Of a stretch of DNA of 64,000 nucleotides, positions 51,884-60,349 are shown one piece after another. The position numbers and the translations under genes are program-made. The stretch spans positions 186,001 through 250,000 of the forward strand of contig NZ_QDKG01000002.1 of assembly GCF_003076635.1 (NCBI RefSeq), read 5' to 3'. The stretch is from Sphingobacterium corticibacter. Its GTDB lineage: Bacteria > Bacteroidota > Bacteroidia > Sphingobacteriales > Sphingobacteriaceae. The notes below the pieces were generated by a model, which saw only the letters and a list, made by a program, of their open reading frames with translations, was not told where the DNA came from and made no database searches. Positions within the stretch are counted from its first letter, which is position 1; the number at the start of each line of letters is the position of its first letter.

Positions 51884-53038
51884 CTACTGATCGTCTTTGG
51901 GCTTGTTAGGCTTTGTTACGCCAGCTTTAAAGCGTGGCTTAAACCCAACGGGTTTAGTAATCGGCACAGCCGATTCTTCTGTTGCCGGTTTTTCTTCTGG
52001 AGCAGGAGTTTCTTTATTTTCTGCCGGAATGGTTTCTTCTGGCTTTGTTTGGTCGGAAGAAATGGTTTTCGTAGCACCGGCTTTGAAGCGTGGCTTGAAG
52101 CCAGCGGGTTTACTAGTCGGCACAGCCGATTCTTCTGTTGCCGGTTTTTCTTCTGTTGCCGGTTTTTCTTCTGGAGCAGGAGTTTCTTTATTTTGTGCCG
52201 AAATCGTTTCTTCTGGCTTTGTTTGCTCGGCAGAAATGGTTTTCGTAGCACCAGCTTTAAAGCGTGGCTTGAAACCGGCGGGCTTACTAGCCGGCGCAGC
52301 CGATTCTTCTGCTATCGGCTTTTCAGGCGCAGAAGGAGTTTCTTTATTTTCTACCGAAATGGCTTCTTCTGGCTTTACCGATTCTGTAGAAACGGTTTTC
52401 GTAGCACCGGCTTTGAAGCGTGGTTTGAAACCGGCGGGCTTACTAACCGGCGCAGCCGATTCTTCTGCTATCGGCTTTTCAGGCGCAGAAGGAGTTTCTT
52501 TATTTTCTGCCGAACTGGTTTCTTCTGGCTTAGTTTGCTCGGTAGAAACGGTTTTTGTAGCACCAGCCTTAAAGCGGGGCTTAAACCCAGCGGGTTTAGT
52601 AATCGGCGCAGCCGGTTCTTCGGTTGCCGGTTTTTCTTCTGGAGCAGAAGTGGCCTCCGATTTATTTTCTATTGGAGCAGCTTTTGGTTTTTCGGATTCC
52701 ATAGAAGCACCTTTTGCAGCGCCAGCCTTGAAGCGTGGTTTGAAGCCGGCTGGTTTTACGGCAGTTGTCGATGGCTCAGCAGGCATCACATCCGAAACAG
52801 GTTCCAAAGGTGCATCTGAAATCGCTAACGGTTTTTCTGGAACAGGCGCCGGTTCGCCTGCGGCGAGTAAGTATGTTTTTCGGAGCTTATTGAACCAAAA
52901 CTTTTTACTGTGATCAAAGCTCTTCTCTCCCATTGCCGCGTAATGCTTCGAAAATTCTGCATACAAGGCCGGCTCACCTGCCTGCAAAGCAGTCAGGTCA
53001 ATCTTTTTCTTATGGAAGAACTCTTCAAAACTGAGCAT
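51884..53038 (-). CDS. Tandem-repeat protein with KPAGFKPRFKAG motifs
   Basis: A 384-residue protein with a helical N-terminal domain (about 1-60, FEEFFHKKKIDLTALQAG and KSFDHSKKFWFNKLRKTY) followed by six copies of a KP(A/V)GFKPRFKAG motif. Units of about 52-58 residues each start with it and continue with a Glu/Pro/Ala/Thr-rich spacer (for example TKPEETISAENKETPAPEEK). The basic motif alternates with an acidic spacer, so the protein is polyampholyte and mostly disordered apart from the N-terminus. No catalytic motif or signal peptide is visible. I start at ATG 53038. It sits at the head of the flippase operon. Function unknown. Confidence 0.8.
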   Translation of the reverse strand: MLSFEEFFHKKKIDLTALQAGEPALYAEFSKHYAAMGEKSFDHSKKFWFNKLRKTYLLAAGEPAPVPEKPLAISDAPLEPVSDVMPAEPSTTAVKPAGFKPRFKAGAAKGASMESEKPKAAPIENKSEATSAPEEKPATEEPAAPITKPAGFKPRFKAGATKTVSTEQTKPEETSSAENKETPSAPEKPIAEESAAPVSKPAGFKPRFKAGATKTVSTESVKPEEAISVENKETPSAPEKPIAEESAAPASKPAGFKPRFKAGATKTISAEQTKPEETISAQNKETPAPEEKPATEEKPATEESAVPTSKPAGFKPRFKAGATKTISSDQTKPEETIPAENKETPAPEEKPATEESAVPITKPVGFKPRFKAGVTKPNKPKDDQ

Positions 53039-53049
53039 GATCAAAAGTA

Positions 53050-53089
53050 AAAAAAAATCCCTGCGAAAGTGGTTTCGCAGGGATTTTTA
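53050..53089. terminator. Terminator between yebC and the repeat-protein gene
   Basis: AAAAATCCCTGCGAAA and its complement around loop GTGG form a 16-bp stem with A- and T-rich flanks. It follows the stop of yebC on the minus strand. Confidence 0.88.
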
Positions 53090-53105
53090 TGCGAATCAAT
53101 ATCGC

Positions 53106-53831
53106 TTAGTCCATATTATGGTAAACGGCCTGCACATCGTCGTCTTCCTCGATTTTATCGATCAACTTCAATACATCTGCCGCTTGCTCTTCGGTTAATG
53201 AAGAATGAGATAGCGAGATCCGCTCCAACTTAGCCGAAGAAACTTCGATGCCTTTCTCTTCTAGCAACTTTTGCATGTTACCGAAATCTTCAAACGACGT
53301 TTGTACCACAACAACGTCGTTACCTTCTTCATCGGCCTCGACATAAAGCTCTTCCAAACCGCCATCGATCAATTCCAATTCCAACTCTTCTACATCCAAA
53401 TCTTCGGGTGCAGGGAAACGAAAGATCGATTTACGCTGAAAAATGAAATCCAACGAACCTGTTTTTCCCAATGATCCGCCCGCTTTGGTAAAATAGCTTC
53501 TTACATTGGCTACAGTACGATTGGTATTATCTGTTGCCGTTTCGATAAGCACAGGCACACCGTGAGGGCCATATCCTTCATACACATATTCTTCATAGCC
53601 TTTTGCATCTTTTTCCGAAGCGCGTTTTATAGCCGCTTCCACACGATCTTTCGGCATATTGACCGCCTTGGCATTTTGCATTGCAGTACGCAAGCGCGAA
53701 TTGCTATCTGCATTCGGGCCACCCTCTTTTACCGCCATGGCAATCTCCTTGCCTAGACGCGTAAACTGGACGGCCATCTTCGCCCAACGCTTAAATTTTC
53801 TCTCTTTCCTAAATTCAAAGGCTCTACCCAT
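53106..53831 (-). CDS. yebC: YebC/PmpR family regulator (TACO1-like)
   Basis: A 241-residue member of the YebC/TACO1 family, which binds DNA or ribosomes and helps translate polyproline-containing proteins. It begins MGRAFEFRKERKFKRWAKM and has the PNADSNSRLRTAMQNAKAVNMPKDR motif and YEGYGPHGVPVLIE. The length matches. It starts 2 bases after the SDR gene stop, so the two are cotranscribed. High confidence for family; in vivo role is family inference. Confidence 0.95.
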   Translation of the reverse strand: MGRAFEFRKERKFKRWAKMAVQFTRLGKEIAMAVKEGGPNADSNSRLRTAMQNAKAVNMPKDRVEAAIKRASEKDAKGYEEYVYEGYGPHGVPVLIETATDNTNRTVANVRSYFTKAGGSLGKTGSLDFIFQRKSIFRFPAPEDLDVEELELELIDGGLEELYVEADEEGNDVVVVQTSFEDFGNMQKLLEEKGIEVSSAKLERISLSHSSLTEEQAADVLKLIDKIEEDDDVQAVYHNMD

Positions 53832-53833
53832 TG

Positions 53834-54781
53834 TTATATCGTTGATTTTAGATTTTCAATCATATCCTTCGTCATCGTTTCCAGATCGAAGGAAGGTTTC
53901 CAGCCCCAGTCTTTCCGCGCATAATCATCGTTAATACGCTTTGGCCAAGAGTCTGCAATCGCTTGTCTCGGATCATTTTCCGTGTAGGACATCTCAAAAC
54001 TAGGAAGAATTTTTTGGATTTCTTCCGAGATATCCTTTGGCGTGAAACTCATTCCCGCTAGGTTGTAACTCGAGCGAATGCTTAGTTTTTCTGCCGGCGC
54101 ATCCATCAATTCCAGTGTTCCACGCACCGCATCTTGCATATACAGCATCGGCAATTCCGTTTGTTCGGAAAGGAAACTGGTGTATGCACCATTTCGCAAG
54201 GCTTCGAAATAGATATGCACGGCATAATCCGTGGTACCACCTCCCGGTTCTGTTTTCCAAGAAATAACCCCTGGATAACGAATGCTGCGGACATCCAAAT
54301 TATATTTTTTATGGTAATACTCACACAACCTTTCTCCGGCTAATTTGCTGATACCATAAATACTGTTGGGATCCATCACGCAATATTGTGGTGTATCCAC
54401 CTTCGGTGAATGTGGTCCAAATACGGCAATAGAACTTGGCCAAAATACCTTTTTAATGTCTAATTCAACAGCCAGATCTAAGACATTCAACAAGCCGTTC
54501 ATATTTAAATCCCAAGCTTTTTGAGGATATTGTTCTCCCGTAGCAGAGAGCATAGCCGCTAACAAGTATACTTGCGTAGGTTGATATTGCTCGAAAAGAT
54601 GTTTCACTCTTTCTTTATCCAATACATTGACCAATTCGAAGATTTCTTGCTCAGCGCGTTCGCGCGGCTCGCGGATGTCTGACGTAATGACATTGTCTGC
54701 ACCAAATTTCAGACGTAATGCGGCAGCCAGTTCTGATCCAATTTGTCCGTTTGCGCCCAGTATTAATATGCGTTCTCCCAT
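53834..54781 (-). CDS. SDR-type L-threonine 3-dehydrogenase-like protein
   Basis: A 315-residue extended SDR. The NAD motif ILGANGQIGSEL is at 8-18, the VYLLAAMLSATGEQYP stretch at 71-86, PSSIAVFGPHSPK at 115-127, and the catalytic pair Tyr142 and Lys146 in IYGISKLAGE. The MLSATGEQYP-PQKAWDLNMNGLLNVLDLA pattern is that of bacterial SDR-type threonine dehydrogenases, which oxidise L-threonine to 2-amino-3-ketobutyrate. It lies 2 bases upstream of yebC. Nucleotide-sugar epimerases are the alternative. A -7 element TATATTTG is on the minus strand at 54864-54871. Confidence 0.85.
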   Translation of the reverse strand: MGERILILGANGQIGSELAAALRLKFGADNVITSDIREPRERAEQEIFELVNVLDKERVKHLFEQYQPTQVYLLAAMLSATGEQYPQKAWDLNMNGLLNVLDLAVELDIKKVFWPSSIAVFGPHSPKVDTPQYCVMDPNSIYGISKLAGERLCEYYHKKYNLDVRSIRYPGVISWKTEPGGGTTDYAVHIYFEALRNGAYTSFLSEQTELPMLYMQDAVRGTLELMDAPAEKLSIRSSYNLAGMSFTPKDISEEIQKILPSFEMSYTENDPRQAIADSWPKRINDDYARKDWGWKPSFDLETMTKDMIENLKSTI

Positions 54782-54863
54782 GTTTAGATTTATTCACATC
54801 CGTTTTCGTTTCAAAAAAGCAGATTTAATGCCAGTCTGAGCTCCAAAACGGTTAATTCAGGTG

Positions 54864-54871
54864 CAAATATA
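54864..54871 (-). promoter_or_regulatory. Candidate -7 element of the threonine dehydrogenase-like gene
   Basis: On the minus strand the sequence TATATTTG is a perfect TAnnTTTG. It would give an approximately 75-base leader before the ATG at 54781. No clear -33 TTG was found. Confidence 0.4.
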
Positions 54872-54924
54872 CTGTTTTTTGATCCCTACTTTAAAACGCG
54901 GAATGGCTGTTTTTGAAGCGCAGC

Positions 54925-56586
54925 CTAATTTCTCAATAAAAAGGATTCTTTGAAGGTTTGGCGCTGGCCATTATCCTGATACGTGTCCATCCACATCAAG
55001 TATACACCAGAAGGCGCTTGTTCTGCATTTTCCTTTTTGCCATCCCAAGTAAATCTGCCCGTATAACCCACTCCTTGATTGCGAATGAGTCGATTTATCG
55101 ACCTTCCCTTATCATCATAGATCGTGAGATTTACCATAGTATTCTCCTGCATAAACTCATAATAAATAGATAGCAATCGATCTTCGCTGGTACTATTTGG
55201 AAACATCGAACGCGCCGCAAGGAAAACTTTATTCTTGGTAATCGTGCCGGCACGAAAGCGTGAATTCTCATAGCCGGGCGTTGCTCCTTCGCTATAGGTG
55301 GATGCCGAAATGAAATTTCCACCAACATTCGTGGGAACATCTGGTGAAATGCGTTCGAGCGAAACGCCGCGTGCATTGCGTATAAAAGGTTGATGCATCG
55401 CGGCGGTATAGCGCAAACTATCCATCAATGCTGTTGGGGAAAAAAGTGTTACGATTCCTTGCAGGTTGGCATAAGCAGGAAGGCTGGGAAGCACAATAAC
55501 ATCACGCAATATGGCACTAGGATAATCTCGCTGCAACAGATTCGGATTCGTGGTGATCACCCGATAGGTATTGGGAGGGAAAAGTAATTGGCGATTGGAG
55601 ATTAAACGGTTTCCTAAAAACCAGTTTTGGAGGTTGACAATCTTGCTTGATCGATTGTAAATCTCGACAAATGTAGGACTGCCCGTGTTGGGGTTGAATA
55701 GCACTTCGTTGATGACTACATCATTGTACGATAAGTTCGTTTCCGTAAACACTGTTTGTGATAAGGTTAGATTTCTTCCGCAATATTGTCCCGCAATCGT
55801 CACTTCGTATGGAAAACCTTCTGGCAGCTGCTGACCGAAGGAAATATGTATGGTATCTCGGGAAGTCCGCCAACTCGAGATTGGTGGTAACCCGATCGGC
55901 ATTTGCACTTGCTGAATGGTTAAACTATTCCCAATGTCCATATTAAGTACAAAACTCAGGTCTTGATCTTGCACAATAGTTTGTCGAATTTGCACATCTG
56001 GGATCGCATCTGCACGATACACACTGTTTTGCGCGCCCGGCGTACCTCCTTCTCTAGCTTCCGATTCTTGCCAAGCTTGCACAGGATTACAACCAAACTC
56101 CGGATTTACACGTTCCAAGCTCCACCCGCCTTGTCTTTTTGCCGTGCTGGCATACCAATTGGCTGCATAAGACACCTGATCTACTGTTCCCAATTCCTGA
56201 TGATTCAGTGTGATGGTAGCGCCAGCATTACTCATTGTTGGCCAACCTTCAATGCCACATACATTTCCATAACGAAGAAATGCTTGCTCATTCTGCGAAG
56301 CAGTAACGATTAGATATTGTTTGGCTGGCAGATACATCTCTGGAAATTGGAAATTCCGATTGTTGTACGAGATCGTATAGTTTTGCAATAGGATCGCGAC
56401 ATCCGAAGGATTGTATAACTCGAGCCATTCACGTGCCGGCAAGTTATCTCCACGGGGATTCATCATGATTTCATTGATGACGGGATGTGGCGATACAAAA
56501 CGTACTTGATCTTCCAAAAAATCTGTACAGCTACTCGCCAATAAAAGCAAGATGAAAGAACAGAGAGTAAACGTTTTTGACGTCAT
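54925..56586 (-). CDS. Lamin-tail domain lipoprotein
   Basis: A 553-residue lipoprotein (Cys20 in LASSCTDF). Two lamin-tail domains are recognised: one from about 37 (VINEIMMNPRGDNLPAREWLELYNPSD) and one from about 290 (VVINEVLFNPNTG with FVEIYNRSSKIVNLQNWFLG). The C-terminal 90 residues resemble FlgD-like or gliding-motility sorting elements, with LTIYDDKGRSINRLIRNQ and an APSGVYLMWMD tail. The protein is extracytoplasmic, perhaps binding surfaces or nucleic acids. Transcribed alone; role unknown. Confidence 0.85.
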   Translation of the reverse strand: MTSKTFTLCSFILLLLASSCTDFLEDQVRFVSPHPVINEIMMNPRGDNLPAREWLELYNPSDVAILLQNYTISYNNRNFQFPEMYLPAKQYLIVTASQNEQAFLRYGNVCGIEGWPTMSNAGATITLNHQELGTVDQVSYAANWYASTAKRQGGWSLERVNPEFGCNPVQAWQESEAREGGTPGAQNSVYRADAIPDVQIRQTIVQDQDLSFVLNMDIGNSLTIQQVQMPIGLPPISSWRTSRDTIHISFGQQLPEGFPYEVTIAGQYCGRNLTLSQTVFTETNLSYNDVVINEVLFNPNTGSPTFVEIYNRSSKIVNLQNWFLGNRLISNRQLLFPPNTYRVITTNPNLLQRDYPSAILRDVIVLPSLPAYANLQGIVTLFSPTALMDSLRYTAAMHQPFIRNARGVSLERISPDVPTNVGGNFISASTYSEGATPGYENSRFRAGTITKNKVFLAARSMFPNSTSEDRLLSIYYEFMQENTMVNLTIYDDKGRSINRLIRNQGVGYTGRFTWDGKKENAEQAPSGVYLMWMDTYQDNGQRQTFKESFLLRN

Positions 56587-56723
56587 TTTTGAAGATCATT
56601 AAAATCTACTTTCAAACTAGATTTTAGATTAAGAATCCAAATAATTTAGTATGTTTGGGGTTGATTACGTGTTAAATATACTTAATCTGGTTTATTTTTT
56701 TAAAGTTAAATGATAATTTATTT

Positions 56724-57716
56724 ATGAAAGTTGCAGTAGTTGGCGCAACAGGTCTTGTTGGGTCAGAAATGTTGACAGTATTGGCGGAAAGAAACTTCCC
56801 AGTAACAGAATTAATTCCAGTAGCTTCAGAAAGAAGCAAGGGTAAAGAGATCGAGTTCAAGGGTAAGAAGTATAAGGTGGTAACTGCTCAAGATGCTATT
56901 GCACTCAAACCAGATGTAGCACTTTTCTCTGCTGGTGGAAGTACCTCTACCGAATTCGCCCCTTTATTTGCGGAAGCAGGCATCACCGTGATCGATAATT
57001 CGTCTGCTTGGCGCATGGATCCTTCCAAAAAACTAATCGTGCCAGAGGTAAATGGCGACGTATTAACGGCGGAAGACAAAATCATTGCAAACCCGAATTG
57101 TTCTACTATTCAAATGGTTGTCGTGATGAAACCATTGCACGAGAAATATAAAATTAAACGTGTGGTCGTTTCTACTTATCAGTCGGTAACTGGTACGGGA
57201 GTAGCCGCTGTGAAGCAGCTAAATGATGAGCGCGCGGGCATCGATGGTGAAAAAGCGTATCCGCACCAAATTGATCTTAACGTGATTCCTCAGATTGATG
57301 TTTTCCAAGATAATGGTTACACCAAGGAAGAGATGAAGATGATCAAGGAAACGAACAAGATCATGCGTGATGATTCTATCCGCGTGACCGCGACGACGGT
57401 ACGTATCCCGGTTATTGGTGGTCATTCGGAGTCTGTTAATATCGAATTCGAGAATGATTTTGACCTTCAGGAAGTTCGCGACCTGTTGGCAGCTCAAGAA
57501 GGTATCATCGTCGTGGATAATCCAGCAAAATTGGAATACCCAATGCCAAAAGATGCACATGGTAAAGACGAAGTTTTCGTCGGCCGTATCCGCAGAGACG
57601 AATCTCAGGACAAAACGCTTAACCTTTGGGTAGTAGCAGATAACTTACGTAAAGGTGCGGCAACCAATGCGGTACAAGTAGCAGAGCTATTACATAAAAA
57701 ACAATTGATCGGGTAA
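56724..57716 (+). CDS. asd: Aspartate-semialdehyde dehydrogenase
   Basis: Makes L-aspartate-semialdehyde from aspartyl phosphate in lysine, threonine, methionine and diaminopimelate synthesis. The 330-residue protein has the NADP motif VGATGLVGSEML (6-17), the catalytic Cys126 in ANPNCSTIQMV, and VRIPVIGGHSES with the substrate-binding His and Arg. Length is normal. It is monocistronic with a strong terminator at 57756. Confidence 0.96.
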   Translation: MKVAVVGATGLVGSEMLTVLAERNFPVTELIPVASERSKGKEIEFKGKKYKVVTAQDAIALKPDVALFSAGGSTSTEFAPLFAEAGITVIDNSSAWRMDPSKKLIVPEVNGDVLTAEDKIIANPNCSTIQMVVVMKPLHEKYKIKRVVVSTYQSVTGTGVAAVKQLNDERAGIDGEKAYPHQIDLNVIPQIDVFQDNGYTKEEMKMIKETNKIMRDDSIRVTATTVRIPVIGGHSESVNIEFENDFDLQEVRDLLAAQEGIIVVDNPAKLEYPMPKDAHGKDEVFVGRIRRDESQDKTLNLWVVADNLRKGAATNAVQVAELLHKKQLIG

Positions 57717-57755
57717 TCCGATCAATTTACTTCTTCCCTTAAAAGAGGGATAAAC

Positions 57756-57798
57756 AAAAAAGAGCCGGATGATTATAATAATCATCCGGCTCTTTTTA
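57756..57798. terminator. Bidirectional terminator between asd and the Kelch gene
   Basis: AAAAAGAGCCGGATGAT and its complement surround loop TATAATA, a stem of about 17 bp with A- and T-runs. It serves asd and possibly the convergent Kelch gene. Confidence 0.9.
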
Positions 57799-57841
57799 TT
57801 GTAAAGTATACTCCGCTATAGTGTATACTTTTTAATCTTAC

Positions 57842-58852
57842 TTATCGTACAGGTGTAAATACCAATGTTTCGCTGTAGAACTGCTCGCGACCTGTACCAG
57901 CAGAGCCTGTTGTGATATAGCCGTTATTGCCAATTGCGAATCCAACTGCTTTTTCACGCGCGCCACTACCTTGTACTGCTTGGTGCTCATTTGACCAGAT
58001 ATCACTTCCTGGATCGTATTTCCATACGTTAGCTACCAAACCTGCTGGCCCTCTACCACTCACAACATAACCTTGACCACCGATGACAAATGTAGATGTG
58101 TTTTGACGTCTTACATCATATGTCTGACTTGCGTCATTACGATTCAAGTCATTCAACTTAGTCCAAGTTGTTCCATCGAAAGAGAAGAAATCTTCAGGCA
58201 ATTGATTATTGAAACGACCACCACCAACATATGCCTTATTGCCAATTACGAATGCAAAAGCGCCAGAACGAGTCCAACCGAATTGCGTTGGCACTAATGT
58301 CCACGTATCGTTTGTTGGATTGTAGCGGTAAATGTCGCTAAATGTTCTGCCAGCTGGTGTCTCTCCCAAACCAACATATCCATTACCGCCAAGGGAGAAT
58401 GCAACAGCACCAAAACGAGCTTCTCCTGGAAAATCAGCGATCTGAGTCCATGTATTTGCCGCTGCATCAAAACGGTAAAAATCTTTCAATGCATTGGTAC
58501 CGTCAAAACCTGTACCTACGAAGCCTGCGTCACCGATTGAAAAACCTACTGCACGGTGACGTGCTGGACCTGAAAAATCTGCTTTAGGTTCCCACTGCGA
58601 CCCATTGAAAGCCCATGCATCTTGTAAAATAGCACGTGTAGCGTTGTAGCCGCCAACTAGGAATGCCTGATTATTAATCACAAAAGATGCCGCACCCTCT
58701 CTAGGATCTCCAGGTGCAACTGTTGATCTGGTCCATTCTGTCGGCCCAGTGTCTCCTGTAGTCGTCTCATCGTCATCACTCGAACAGGATTGGAAAGATG
58801 TAGTCGCAATCGCACCAACTAAAAGTAATGCTAGCCAGTTTTTCTTCTTCAT
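57842..58852 (-). CDS. Kelch-repeat lipoprotein
   Basis: A 336-residue lipoprotein (Cys23 in SFQSC) with a short acidic linker (SSDDDETTTGD). The mature part has about six Kelch-type blades with repeated features such as GGYNATRAILQDAWAFNG, GTGFDGTNALKDFYRFD, GLGETPAGRTFSDIYRYN and GGGRFNNQLPEDFFSFD, each containing the GG and Y/W-F/Y pattern of the propeller. It is 4 bases downstream of the DUF4270 gene, an arrangement seen in Bacteroidota, and the pair are likely both envelope-associated. Function unknown. Confidence 0.88.
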   Translation of the reverse strand: MKKKNWLALLLVGAIATTSFQSCSSDDDETTTGDTGPTEWTRSTVAPGDPREGAASFVINNQAFLVGGYNATRAILQDAWAFNGSQWEPKADFSGPARHRAVGFSIGDAGFVGTGFDGTNALKDFYRFDAAANTWTQIADFPGEARFGAVAFSLGGNGYVGLGETPAGRTFSDIYRYNPTNDTWTLVPTQFGWTRSGAFAFVIGNKAYVGGGRFNNQLPEDFFSFDGTTWTKLNDLNRNDASQTYDVRRQNTSTFVIGGQGYVVSGRGPAGLVANVWKYDPGSDIWSNEHQAVQGSGAREKAVGFAIGNNGYITTGSAGTGREQFYSETLVFTPVR

Positions 58853-58856
58853 ATGA

Positions 58857-60233
58857 CTAATTAAATTTTGTGTATAAGATGTTTAATTTGATTTTAGGTT
58901 TGTTATTTTCTGTAGCGATCAGCAACGAATTGGCTGTGCCAACTAAAGATGCTGGTGGTAAAGATAAGACTAATCCACTAGGCGCGTTACTCTCGCTATT
59001 GATTGTGCGAACATACTCAATTAAATTGAATCGGTATCTAGCATTTTGCCCCGTGTTATTAGCGGGTGTATATTGCCCACGTTGAATATCAGTGGTGAAT
59101 GGTGCACGAATAAAATTCAACGCTACTCCACTACTATTCGCCAAAAAAAGCGATGGCGCATCCTGTCCTGTCGGTAAAGGATACATAAAACTTTCGTTCG
59201 ATTCGACTTCTACTTCCAGTTCCAACTTATTCACCGCTATCCCTGGAGTTTGTAAGAAGTTGCGGAGCGCTGGAAAATCTATGCGCACTGCCGCACCCGT
59301 GCCCGCTTGCACTACACCAACGCCATTGGTTTGTGTGCCAGCCACTGGATTTAGCGGGGTTAATGATTGAAAAGGCGTGCCAGATCTATCTGCCGAATAC
59401 TTATTATATTTTAAATTATAGTTGCGAATGACCAAATCCTTTTGCGCAGCTTCACGCAATCCGCCAGCTCCTATATAAGAGTAATGAATTTCTGCCTGAA
59501 TAGTATCATTGTAAGCAATCACACTAGTATTCTCTTCATCCGGAATCACGGCGAAGCCATTCATATATTCTGTAAAATTGGCGGCCGAGATGACGCGCGA
59601 ATCGTCCGCTTGCATTTTATCAAACAAATCTTGCCCAAAAGCATTATCCAAACGAATGGATAGACTTTGTCTTCTGCCAGGAGCTGGCAAATAGCTTAGT
59701 TCTCCTAATGGAGTTTGATCCACCTGGAAAGATTGATCTCCAAAAATGGCTGGATTTTGCACATAAAAGGGGATCTCCACATTATTGATTCCACCGGCCT
59801 GCAACGTTGTTGTTTCCAAACGTTGTGTGATACGGTGTACGCGAATAGTATGTGATTGAGTGGTATCTCCCTGTACATGCAATTGATTATGTCTGCGAAG
59901 TACGAGCCTAACAGAATCAAAACGCGCATCTTCTGGAATATCTGTATAGGTATAATCCTCTGGCTCTACCTGAAAATACGGGGCAACAGTGACACTACCA
60001 ACACCTTCACGTACATATCTTCCTAATAGAATAGCTCCTGCTCCCGAAGTGGGAATATGTTGTAGTGTTAAATTTGTGATCTGCACAGATAAAGAATCCA
60101 CCGAAGCTAAGTTCAATGCATCGACGTTATCGTTGTTCAATGCGATAGCCATATCTTTCTCACAACTCGACAATAAGACACTCGCGCCGACAAAAACGAA
60201 CCCGAAGGCAATAAATATGAAATGTTTTAGCAT
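58857..60233 (-). CDS. DUF4270 lipoprotein
   Basis: A 458-residue lipoprotein (Cys24 in LLSSCEKD) of the DUF4270 family, shown by SVDSLSVQITNLTLQHIPTSG, LLGRYVREGVGSVTVAPYFQ and EDARFDSVRLVLRRHNQ, with a long beta-rich body. These proteins are common in Bacteroidota surface gene clusters and uncharacterised. I start at ATG 60233. It precedes the Kelch gene on the minus strand by 4 bases and is divergent from the histidine kinase. Confidence 0.88.
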   Translation of the reverse strand: MLKHFIFIAFGFVFVGASVLLSSCEKDMAIALNNDNVDALNLASVDSLSVQITNLTLQHIPTSGAGAILLGRYVREGVGSVTVAPYFQVEPEDYTYTDIPEDARFDSVRLVLRRHNQLHVQGDTTQSHTIRVHRITQRLETTTLQAGGINNVEIPFYVQNPAIFGDQSFQVDQTPLGELSYLPAPGRRQSLSIRLDNAFGQDLFDKMQADDSRVISAANFTEYMNGFAVIPDEENTSVIAYNDTIQAEIHYSYIGAGGLREAAQKDLVIRNYNLKYNKYSADRSGTPFQSLTPLNPVAGTQTNGVGVVQAGTGAAVRIDFPALRNFLQTPGIAVNKLELEVEVESNESFMYPLPTGQDAPSLFLANSSGVALNFIRAPFTTDIQRGQYTPANNTGQNARYRFNLIEYVRTINSESNAPSGLVLSLPPASLVGTANSLLIATENNKPKIKLNILYTKFN

Positions 60234-60333
60234 AAAAACCAATGAATTGCAAATGTAACCGAACGTTACTGTTAATCAGTGTTATATTTTGTTAAAAATC
60301 AACAATTACCTATGCGGTGCAAAGCTACTAAAT

Positions 60334-60341
60334 TAAATTTG
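60334..60341 (+). promoter_or_regulatory. Candidate -7 element of the histidine-kinase gene
   Basis: TAAATTTG, a perfect TAnnTTTG, ends 8 bases before the ATG at 60350, implying a very short leader. No TTG at the normal spacing was seen. Confidence 0.45.
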
Positions 60342-60349
60342 TTTTAATC

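Noticed and set aside
51897..52913. Plus-strand ORF of 338 codons opposite the repeat protein
   Set aside because: It is an antisense shadow created by the codon pattern of the repeats; the minus-strand frame has a plausible start, operon context and a conserved-looking N-terminal domain.
51884..53038. Regularly spaced repeats that could look like a CRISPR array
   Set aside because: Units of about 156 bases are in-frame coding repeats with similar spacers; CRISPR repeats and spacers are far shorter and spacers would be unrelated.
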